NCBI GenBank assembly: GCA_021775655.1
Contig: JAJFHK010000193.1
Span: 1-9,090 of the forward strand
Source of the DNA: Filomicrobium sp.
GTDB taxonomy: Bacteria > Pseudomonadota > Alphaproteobacteria > Rhizobiales > Hyphomicrobiaceae
Length of the DNA: 9,090 nt
Direction of reading: 5' to 3'
The translations under genes were made by a program, and so were the position numbers. Under the pieces are notes generated by a model. It saw only the letters and a program-made list of their open reading frames with translations. It searched no databases and was not told the origin of the DNA. This document shows, in pieces, positions 1 through 5,325 of the stretch. Positions within the stretch are counted from its first letter, which is position 1, and each line of letters opens with the position of its first letter.

Positions 1-852
1 CGGCTTCAGCTCAGCCTCCATAGCCGCAAGCGACATGGCGTTCTCGTAATCATCGTCGTCGTCGTCGTCGTTCTCGCCTTCGGCAGCTTCTCCCTCAGTG
101 TCCTGCCCTGCAGGTGCAGTTGTTGGAGCGCCGGGGGCAGCGGCTGCTGGAGCGCCAGCGCCAGGTGCAGCATCGGGAGCAGCTGCGCCGTTGGCATTGG
201 CTTCAGGATTCGCTACGCCCTCAGCTGTCGGCACCACCTTGGCTTCAGGACCCTCGTAAGTTGCTTCGAGGTCGATAATGTCGCGCAGTAGAATGCGGCC
301 ATCGTTCAATTCGTCACGCCAGATGATAATGGCCTGGAATGTCAGAGGGCTCTCGCACAGGCCTGCGATCATCGCTTCGCGTCCGGCCTCGATACGTTTG
401 GCGATGGCAATTTCGCCTTCGCGCGACAGCAGCTCCACTGAGCCCATCTCGCGTAGATACATGCGGACAGGATCATCTGTGCGGTCAGTCGGCTCGGACT
501 TTGTCTCGGTTTTTGTTGGGACCGCCTGCGTGGTCAGCTCACGGCCGGCTCCGCCGCCGGCCTCGTCAGTGGCTGGCGTTGCGCCTTCTTCAGTTTCCTC
601 ATCTTCTGATTCCACAACGTTGATGCCCATCTCCGAAAGCTGGGCGTACAGGTCCTCGATCTGATCAGAGGAGACTTCTTCCGATGGCAGCACCTTGTTA
701 AGGTCTTCATAGGTGACGTAACCGCGCGCCTTGGCAGCCTTTATGAACTTCTTTACCGCCGAATCCGACAGGTCGAGGAGCGGACTATCGCGCTCGCCCT
801 CGGTCTGGGCCGCGCCGGTCTGTTCCTGATCTTTTACGTTTGCGTTCGCCAT
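1..852 (-). CDS. rpoD: RNA polymerase sigma-70 factor RpoD, N-terminal part (3' end cut by window edge)
   Basis: This is the first 284 codons of the primary sigma factor, which directs core RNA polymerase to housekeeping promoters. The reading frame is open from ATG (850-852) to base 1, so the core-binding and DNA-binding regions 2-4 lie outside the window. Residues about 23-85 fit region 1.1 (SPLLDLSDSAVKKFIKAAK, then YEDLNKVLP). Region 1.2 starts at about residue 127 (DPVRMYLREMG, then LLSREGEIAIAKRIEAG), a strong sigma-70 signature. After it comes the start of the non-conserved region, with an Ala/Pro/Gly-rich linker at about residues 222-249 and a run of seven Asp at 262-268, followed by YENAMSLAAMEAEL, which leads towards region 2 in alphaproteobacterial RpoD. 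A GAGGG ribosome-binding site (863-867) lies 10 nt upstream. The gene follows dnaG on the same strand, as in the macromolecular-synthesis operon. Identity is secure; only the missing C-terminus limits the call. Confidence 0.96.
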   Translation of the reverse strand, partial: MANANVKDQEQTGAAQTEGERDSPLLDLSDSAVKKFIKAAKARGYVTYEDLNKVLPSEEVSSDQIEDLYAQLSEMGINVVESEDEETEEGATPATDEAGGGAGRELTTQAVPTKTETKSEPTDRTDDPVRMYLREMGSVELLSREGEIAIAKRIEAGREAMIAGLCESPLTFQAIIIWRDELNDGRILLRDIIDLEATYEGPEAKVVPTAEGVANPEANANGAAAPDAAPGAGAPAAAAPGAPTTAPAGQDTEGEAAEGENDDDDDDDYENAMSLAAMEAELKP

Positions 853-862
853 GCTTGTCTTA

Positions 863-867
863 CCCTC
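863..867 (-). promoter_or_regulatory. Ribosome-binding site of rpoD
   Basis: On the minus strand the sequence GAGGG sits 10 nt before the rpoD ATG. It supports the start at 850-852, which gives the normal N-terminal region 1.1. Confidence 0.6.
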
Positions 868-935
868 TGTGAATTGGGGTCATAATCGAACCTCTTGGTT
901 GCCCGGCTTCGTCAGTATCCGAACGGGTGCGCGTG

Positions 936-968
936 CCCAATAGCTTGGGGCCGCAACGCAATGCGTTG
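936..968. repeat. Two adjacent inverted repeats upstream of rpoD
   Basis: CCCAA (936-940), a TAGC loop and TTGGG (945-949) form one hairpin. CAACGCA (954-960), a single A and TGCGTTG (962-968) form a perfect 15-bp odd palindrome next to it. GCCCAA (935-940) can also pair with TTGGGC (966-971), so the two structures are mutually exclusive with a larger one. They lie about 85-115 nt before the rpoD start. They could be an operator or leader structure, or chance; no T-tract follows, which argues against an intrinsic terminator. Confidence 0.4.
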
Positions 969-1111
969 GGCCGCCGCTGGCATCAATCGCCGTTCCAGGA
1001 TCATCGTTTCGGGCCACCCTTGGGTTTGTCGCGTCTTCTATTTAGTCGCGTCCGCAGGACCGAGGCCGCTCGCGCCGCTCGGATGGTTTCTCTGCCGGAG
1101 GCCGAAGATGC

Positions 1112-1128
1112 GGCCACCGACAGTGGCC
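1112..1128. repeat. GC-rich hairpin downstream of dnaG
   Basis: GGCCAC (1112-1117), a CGACA loop and GTGGCC (1123-1128) form a perfect 6-bp stem about 57 nt after the dnaG stop codon on the minus strand. No T-run follows, so it could be a 3' stabilising or processing element rather than a terminator. Low confidence in any function. Confidence 0.35.
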
Positions 1129-1184
1129 CACCGGATGAAGCGGGGGCCGTTATTGGGGTCAGTGACCACCTGCGAATCCCTGCG

Positions 1185-3053
1185 TTAAGCGCTGGAAACA
1201 GGCGGTCTGGTCGGTCGTGTCGCTCCTTGCTGCAGCGCGATGATATCTTCGAAGCCTTCCCGTACGGTGTCGGCTTCCGCGTCTGGATCAGCGAAGCGAT
1301 CGGATCGATGTACCATGAGCTGTCCGATTCGGAGCAGCGTATCTCCCAACCCCAATCGTTCTAGGTGTGAACGTAAGGTCGCTGTGTCAAGTGCTTTTTC
1401 CTCTGCGTGGGCGGAAAGTATGGCATCGCGCAGACCAAGCAACCCTTTTGACGTGAATTTCAGTGCGGCGATATCTTCGGCGTGTTCATCGATTAGATAA
1501 GGATGATTCAACAAACATTGAAGGATCAGCGCTTCGCGGGCCGGCAGAGCCGATCCGTGCCCTGCCGCACGGGAACTGCGCTTTAGGCTCTCGCTGGCAA
1601 AGGCTGGAGGTGGGCCGGATGGGGACTGACCGGGCCGGCCAAACCTTCCGCCGCCTGTACCATGCGGGCGTTTCAGGAACGGCTGGGAGATGCTGGCGTA
1701 GACGCCGCGCGCCGCGGCTCCTTGGGCTTTCGGTCCGCCGTTTATCGTTGATGAGGGGGCTGCCTGCCGCGCCATTGCTCTCCAGGCGTGGAACAATCGG
1801 TCCTTGATGTTGCGGTCGTAATGGGTGCGCACTGCATCATCAGTAATCCCGGCCACAATTTGGCGAAGTCGCAATTCCAGTCCTGCGCGACGCTCTGGCG
1901 TAGACCACTCTCCATCGCCCCATTCGCGCTCAAAGAGCACGTCGGCAAGCGGGCGGGCCTTCGTAAGCAGGGCTGCAAGCCCATTGCGACCGCTTTCGCG
2001 GATCACGTCATCGGGGTCGAGACCGTCTGGAAGAAAGGCGAACCGCAAAGAGCAGCCGGGCTTGAGGTGCGGCAATGCGGTCTCGAGGGCGCGAAACGCG
2101 GCCTTTTGCCCGGCACCGTCGCCATCGAAGCACAGGAGCGGTTCTGGGGCCATCCGCCACAGTAGTGCCAGTTGGTCCTCAGTTAATGCAGTCCCGAGAG
2201 GTGCGACAGCTTCGTGAAAGCCGGCTTCGGCGAGCGCAATTACGTCCATATAGCCTTCAACTGCGATAACGCTGCCGGTTTCGAAGGCGGCCTGCCGCGC
2301 GTTGTGCGCATTGTAAAGGATGCGGCCTTTGTGAAACAGCGGCGTGTCGTTCGAATTCAGGTATTTCGCCTTCTGCTCTGGATCGAGTGCGCGGCCGCCG
2401 AAAGCGATCACGCGGCCCTTGAGGTCAGTGATCGGGAACATCACGCGATTGCGGAACCGGTCGTAGGGCACGCGGATGTCCTCACCGCCGATCGCCATCC
2501 CCGACAAAACGACTTCGCGTTCAGTGAACCCCTCGTTGAGGAGATGCTGCTTGAGGTCGTTGCCACCATCAGGAGCATATCCGAGCCGGAAGCCGCGTAT
2601 TGTCTCGTCGGAAAGCCCACGCCGCTCCAGGTAGGAAAGCGCATTTCGCCCAGCGCTCGCGCGCAGGCACGATTGAAAATAGCGAGCGGCTTCTTCGACA
2701 AGCAGATAAAGCCGCTCACGGGTGTCGTTTTGAGCCTGAGCCTCGGGCGTGCGTGGGGCTTCTTTTGGCAGTTCGACACCGGCCTCTCCAGCCAGTTGCT
2801 CGACTGCTTCCGGGAATGCCAAGCCTTCGGTCTTCATCAGGAAGGTAAAGACATCGCCATGTTCACCGGTTGCGAAGCAATGGTAGAAGCCTTTTTGATC
2901 ATTCACGGTGAATGACGGCGTTTTCTCGGTCTTGAAAGGCGATAGACCGACCAACTCCTTGCCCTGCCGCTTTAGATTGACCTTGCGCGCGACGACCTGG
3001 CTCACCGGCAGGCGAGCACGGATCTCTTCGAGCAAATGCGGGGCGAATCTCAT
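1185..3053 (-). CDS. dnaG: DNA primase DnaG, with degenerate zinc ribbon
   Basis: DNA primase makes the short RNA primers for leading- and lagging-strand synthesis and acts with DnaB helicase at the fork. At 622 aa it is close to the usual 580-660. Residues 1-95 form the CHC2-type domain, but the ligand positions read Ser38, Lys41, Cys59 and Thr62 (GLSPFK ... YHCFAT), so only one Cys remains. The RNA polymerase domain follows, with YDRFRNRVMFPI at 197-208. The TOPRIM core is intact: Glu266 in VEGYMD, Asp310 and Asp312 in FDGDGAG, Asp346 and Asp348 in GLDPDD. A Gly/Pro/Ser-rich linker (about 430-505) leads to a C-terminal helicase-interaction domain (about 505-605). The start MRFAPHLLEEIRARLP matches the usual family N-terminus, although no good ribosome-binding site precedes it. 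It sits between yqeY and rpoD on the same strand. Confidence 0.96.
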   Translation of the reverse strand: MRFAPHLLEEIRARLPVSQVVARKVNLKRQGKELVGLSPFKTEKTPSFTVNDQKGFYHCFATGEHGDVFTFLMKTEGLAFPEAVEQLAGEAGVELPKEAPRTPEAQAQNDTRERLYLLVEEAARYFQSCLRASAGRNALSYLERRGLSDETIRGFRLGYAPDGGNDLKQHLLNEGFTEREVVLSGMAIGGEDIRVPYDRFRNRVMFPITDLKGRVIAFGGRALDPEQKAKYLNSNDTPLFHKGRILYNAHNARQAAFETGSVIAVEGYMDVIALAEAGFHEAVAPLGTALTEDQLALLWRMAPEPLLCFDGDGAGQKAAFRALETALPHLKPGCSLRFAFLPDGLDPDDVIRESGRNGLAALLTKARPLADVLFEREWGDGEWSTPERRAGLELRLRQIVAGITDDAVRTHYDRNIKDRLFHAWRAMARQAAPSSTINGGPKAQGAAARGVYASISQPFLKRPHGTGGGRFGRPGQSPSGPPPAFASESLKRSSRAAGHGSALPAREALILQCLLNHPYLIDEHAEDIAALKFTSKGLLGLRDAILSAHAEEKALDTATLRSHLERLGLGDTLLRIGQLMVHRSDRFADPDAEADTVREGFEDIIALQQGATRPTRPPVSSA

Positions 3054-3260
3054 GCGTCGAGCGCTTTTTCAACTGGCGCACAAACGCAAACAAAAGCATC
3101 CGCAAACCCACACATTTGGATTTGTGATGGCTCATGATTAGTTGATTCGGCGTCGACGAATCATCGTAATTCAACTTCGCCTTCACGACAGGGGCAACGG
3201 TCCACGTCATCCCCACAGGATTTTATACAGGTTATCCCCTGGACGAGCGTCTATCCCGGT
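3054..3260. other. yqeY-dnaG intergenic region, 207 bp, with repeats and DnaA-box-like motifs
   Basis: No gene was recognised. On the minus strand the region contains TATAAA (3222-3227), a good -10 hexamer but without a convincing -35, and a weak pair TTGCCC/TTGAAT 17 nt apart nearer dnaG. Around 3204-3240 two copies of a GGGGAT(A/G)AC(C/G)TG motif occur in direct orientation on the minus strand (3229-3240 and 3204-3215, matching at 10 of 12 positions). Plus-strand 9-mers TCATCCCCA (3207-3215) and TTATCCCCT (3232-3240) each match the DnaA box TTATCCACA at 7 of 9 positions. The gap could hold a dnaG promoter. Confidence 0.45.
3143..3163. repeat. Inverted repeat with two GANTC sites upstream of dnaG
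   Basis: TGATTCG (3143-3149) and CGAATCA (3157-3163) are perfect 7-bp inverted arms around a 7-nt spacer. Each arm contains a GANTC sequence (3144-3148 and 3158-3162), the target of the alphaproteobacterial cell-cycle methyltransferase CcrM. Flanking AGTTGA and TCAACT (3171-3176) can pair further out. The site lies about 90-110 bp before the dnaG start. A regulatory role is an inference. Confidence 0.45.
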
Positions 3261-3734
3261 TCAGCCATCTTTGAGGCCCTCTTTGACCATGGCGCTGACC
3301 TTGCCAAAGTCCATGCGGCCTGTGAAGCGCTCCTTCAGGATGCCCATGATCTTGCCCATGTCCTTGAGGCCGCAACAGCCGGTCTCCTCGATTGCGGCTT
3401 TGACCGCATCGCGCATCTCGTCTTCGCTCATTTGCTGAGGCAGGTATTCCTCAATGATCGCGATCTCGGCCTCCTCGCCCTCGGCGAGCTCTTCGCGGCC
3501 GCCCTGACGGTAGGTCGCCGCTGAATCCCGGCGCTGCTTAATCATCTTCTGCAGGAGCGCCAGAATATCCTGTTCGCCGATTTTGTCCTTGCCGGTCGCT
3601 TGGCCAGAGTCATCGGCGCGTGCGGCAATATCGCGGTCCTTGATGGCTGCGTTAACGAGGCGCAATGTCGACAGGCGCTTCTTGTCGCCGGACTTCATCG
3701 CCTCTTTGATCGATTGGTTGATGCGCTCACGCAT
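3261..3734 (-). CDS. YqeY/GatB-like domain protein
   Basis: A 157-residue soluble helical protein of the YqeY family (GatB/YqeY domain), which resembles the tRNA-binding tail of the aspartyl/glutamyl-tRNA amidotransferase subunit GatB. The molecular role of free-standing YqeY is not settled. The family pattern is clear: MRERINQSIKEAMKSGDK at the start, LRLVNAAIK at 24-32, a charged middle, EEYLPQQMS at about 95-103, and DMGKIMG at 125-131 near the C-terminus. The frame extends 14 codons further upstream to 3776, but I chose the ATG at 3732-3734. It has a GGAGG ribosome-binding site (3739-3743), and MRERI is where family members normally begin. It is the first gene of a leftward yqeY-dnaG-rpoD cluster. 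This neighbourhood is common in alphaproteobacteria and suggests a link to replication or translation, which is an inference. Confidence 0.92.
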   Translation of the reverse strand: MRERINQSIKEAMKSGDKKRLSTLRLVNAAIKDRDIAARADDSGQATGKDKIGEQDILALLQKMIKQRRDSAATYRQGGREELAEGEEAEIAIIEEYLPQQMSEDEMRDAVKAAIEETGCCGLKDMGKIMGILKERFTGRMDFGKVSAMVKEGLKDG

Positions 3735-3738
3735 GGAG

Positions 3739-3743
3739 CCTCC
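3739..3743 (-). promoter_or_regulatory. Ribosome-binding site fixing the yqeY start
   Basis: GGAGG on the minus strand lies 4 nt before the ATG at 3732-3734, which is rather close but is the only good match. It supports the internal start over the longer frame that opens at 3776. Confidence 0.6.
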
Positions 3744-3802
3744 AATGGGCACTTCAGGCCGGCGCGGTCTTATCACATCGCCGCGGACCTTGTTTCTCCA
3801 CC

Positions 3803-3831
3803 TATATACGTTCAGGAGACAGTCGTTGCTA
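3803..3831 (-). promoter_or_regulatory. Weak candidate promoter for yqeY
   Basis: On the minus strand TATATA (3803-3808) could be a -10 element, with TAGCAA (3826-3831) 17 nt upstream as a poor -35 (3 of 6). The predicted start would leave a leader of roughly 60 nt before yqeY. Called by eye only. Confidence 0.25.
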
Positions 3832-3944
3832 GCCCGCCTATCCCGTCCTTGAAAAGCTGGCTGGATTGACCTTATCTAGCCACCTTCTTAGTTTCCCACA
3901 GAGCTAAACACCTAATCCTGGCCAGCTGCGCACGTACCCTATTG

Positions 3945-3959
3945 CCGCAGGCCTTGCGG
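3945..3959. repeat. Inverted repeat abutting the candidate carA promoter
   Basis: CCGCA (3945-3949), spacer GGCCT and TGCGG (3955-3959) form a perfect 5-bp inverted repeat that ends 1 nt before the candidate -35 of carA. Its position would suit an operator. It could equally be chance in GC-rich DNA. Confidence 0.3.
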
Positions 3960-3960
3960 G

Positions 3961-3990
3961 GTGACATAGGAAGCCTGCCTCGATTATACC
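3961..3990 (+). promoter_or_regulatory. Candidate carA promoter
   Basis: GTGACA (3961-3966, 5 of 6 to TTGACA) and TATACC (3985-3990, 4 of 6 to TATAAT) are separated by 18 bp. This would place the transcription start at about 3996-3998, directly at the ATG of the short upstream ORF. It is the best pair I could find in the region. Confidence 0.4.
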
Positions 3991-3997
3991 GTCTGGG

Positions 3998-4060
3998 ATG
4001 TGCGCGCCAGCGGCTGCGTCATCGACACAAACGACTTGGCACACACAACAATTGGGTTAG
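3998..4060 (+). CDS. Possible 20-codon upstream ORF (leader peptide) ahead of carA
   Basis: ATG at 3998-4000 opens a frame that begins MCAPAAASS, ends HTQQLG and stops at TAG (4058-4060). It is in the same frame as carA and its stop is separated from the carA TTG start by a single CCC codon. No ribosome-binding site precedes the ATG, but the candidate promoter would start transcription at or next to it, so leaderless translation is possible. It has no Arg codons. It may be a translated leader that couples to carA, a remnant of a longer carA N-terminus interrupted by an amber codon, or a chance ORF. Similarity to a known peptide was not recognised. Confidence 0.3.
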   Translation: MCAPAAASSTQTTWHTQQLG

Positions 4061-4063
4061 CCC

Positions 4064-5254
4064 TTGAGCACGACGACGTCAGATGGTTGGGCGGAGGCCC
4101 CGACGACTGCGCGCCTTGTTTTGGCGGATGGGACCGTGATCGCCGGCGAGGGGCTGGGGGCGGTTGGTAGCGCTGTTGGAGAGGTCTGCTTCAACACTGC
4201 AATGACAGGCTATCAGGAGATCCTTACGGATCCCTCATACACCGGCCAGATCATTACCTTTACCTTTCCGCACATCGGCAATGTCGGCGTCAACGGCGAC
4301 GACAGCGAAATCTCCAATCTGGCTGCGACATCAGGGGTACGTGGCTGTATCCTGCGCGCAGGAATCACAGAGCCGTCGAATTACCGGGCGACGCGACATC
4401 TCGATCAGTGGCTGAAGGAGCGAGGCATCATTGCGATCGCCGGTATCGATACGCGCGCCTTAACAGCACGCATCCGTGAGGAAGGCATGCCGAATGGCGT
4501 TATTGCCCACCAACCGGATGGTGAATTTGATATCGCTGCCCTTAAGGCTGAAGCCGCCGCCTGGTCCGGGCTTGAAGGGATGGACCTCGTACCCGAGGTC
4601 ACGACTGGGCAATCTTATACCTGGGATGAAATGCGCTGGAGCTGGCCTGATGGTTTTTCCCGCAGGGAAAATGCTGACATTCATGTTGTAGCAATTGACT
4701 ATGGATTGAAGCGCAACATCCTGCGCTGTCTCGTTTCGGCGGGTTGCCACGTAACAGTACTGCCGGCCACAGCAACGGCTGAGGAGGTGCTCGACCGCAA
4801 GCCCGACGGGATCTTTTTGTCAAACGGTCCGGGCGACCCGGCTGCCACCGGTGAATATGCCGTACCGCAGATCAAAAAGCTTCTGGATTCCGGTCTGCCA
4901 TTGTTCGGCATCTGCCTTGGCCACCAGATGCTTGCGCGGGCCCTTGGCGCCTCGACAAGTAAGATGCATCAGGGCCACCACGGCGCTAATCATCCGGTGA
5001 AAGATTATACCACCGGCAAGGTCGAAATTACCTCGATGAACCACGGTTTCGCCGTCGACCGTGACAGCCTGCCGGACGATGTCGAGGAAACACACGTCTC
5101 GCTGTTTGATGGTTCCAATTGCGGAATTTCAGCCCGCAACCGCCCTGTGTTTTCGGTTCAGTACCACCCAGAAGCATCACCAGGGCCGCAGGACAGCCAC
5201 TATCTATTTGAGCGCTTCATCGCATCCATCGAGCAGCACCGTCAGGCGGGCTGA
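4064..5254 (+). CDS. carA: Carbamoyl-phosphate synthetase small subunit (glutaminase) CarA
   Basis: CarA hydrolyses glutamine and passes ammonia to CarB, which makes carbamoyl phosphate for pyrimidine and arginine synthesis. The 396 residues match the usual 370-400. The N-terminal CarA domain has VLADGTVIAGEGLG and CFNTAMTGYQEILTDPSY (about 42-59). Then comes a class I glutamine amidotransferase domain from about residue 205, with NGPGDP at 254-259, the nucleophile Cys284 in GICLGHQ, and His368 and Glu370 in YHPEA. All catalytic residues are present. The start is TTG at 4064-4066: an in-frame TAG lies at 4058-4060, and later in-frame TTG or GTG codons (4121, 4136) would remove the conserved LVLADG strand. 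No clear Shine-Dalgarno precedes it. Unlike in enterics, carB does not follow directly; two unrelated genes intervene. Confidence 0.96.
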   Translation: MSTTTSDGWAEAPTTARLVLADGTVIAGEGLGAVGSAVGEVCFNTAMTGYQEILTDPSYTGQIITFTFPHIGNVGVNGDDSEISNLAATSGVRGCILRAGITEPSNYRATRHLDQWLKERGIIAIAGIDTRALTARIREEGMPNGVIAHQPDGEFDIAALKAEAAAWSGLEGMDLVPEVTTGQSYTWDEMRWSWPDGFSRRENADIHVVAIDYGLKRNILRCLVSAGCHVTVLPATATAEEVLDRKPDGIFLSNGPGDPAATGEYAVPQIKKLLDSGLPLFGICLGHQMLARALGASTSKMHQGHHGANHPVKDYTTGKVEITSMNHGFAVDRDSLPDDVEETHVSLFDGSNCGISARNRPVFSVQYHPEASPGPQDSHYLFERFIASIEQHRQAG

Positions 5255-5325
5255 TCCCAATTACCTGACTTACTGCATCAGCATTCAGAGATGTGCAGCG
5301 AGTACAAGCCAGGATACTGGAAGAG

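Larger units (their letters stand above)
853..1184. other. dnaG-rpoD intergenic region, 332 bp, no convincing gene
   Basis: No conserved coding sequence was recognised on either strand. The plus-strand frames that cross it continue into dnaG antisense and look like chance ORFs. A 30-codon minus-strand frame starting ATGATCCTGG and ending before 890 has no recognisable product. The region holds at least three short inverted repeats (936-949, 954-968 and 1112-1128), listed separately. None is followed by a T-run in the minus direction, so I do not call a terminator. I looked for -35/-10 pairs and for a heat-shock type promoter ahead of rpoD and found none I would defend. Confidence 0.6.
3735..4063. 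other. Divergent promoter region between yqeY and carA, 329 bp
   Basis: This region must carry the promoters of two divergent transcription units. It contains no recognised protein gene apart from a possible 20-codon upstream ORF ahead of carA. Candidate promoters, a hairpin and the upstream ORF are listed separately. No tRNA or riboswitch structure was recognised. Confidence 0.6.

Noticed and set aside
52..69. Microsatellite or repeat-array signal (gtc repeats)
   Set aside because: It is explained by the in-frame Asp run of RpoD and is too short to be an independent element.
927..1364. A 145-codon plus-strand frame across the dnaG-rpoD gap
   Set aside because: It runs into dnaG antisense, its sequence is Arg/Ser/Pro-rich as in chance frames, and no ribosome-binding site is evident.
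2214..2915. A 233-codon plus-strand open frame
   Set aside because: It lies wholly antisense to dnaG, whose protein is highly conserved, and its translation resembles no family I know. High-GC genes often give long antisense frames.
2899..3216. A 105-codon minus-strand frame overlapping the dnaG start
   Set aside because: It is out of frame with dnaG and its 3' third overlaps the conserved dnaG N-terminus; the unique part shows no recognised domain.
3223..3240. A chromosomal replication origin near dnaG
   Set aside because: Only degenerate DnaA-like 9-mers are present, with no AT-rich unwinding region and no dnaA, hemE or parAB neighbour in the window.
3866..3894. TTGACC as a -35 for a carA promoter
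   Set aside because: The hexamer is good, but the sequence 17 nt downstream (TAGTTT) is a poor -10 and the leader would be about 160 nt; the 3961-3990 pair fits better.
5293..5325. GTG start extending the ChaN-like protein by 11 residues
   Set aside because: The extension MQRVQARILEE puts charged residues ahead of the signal peptide, and the ATG at 5326 has a purine-rich tract directly upstream.
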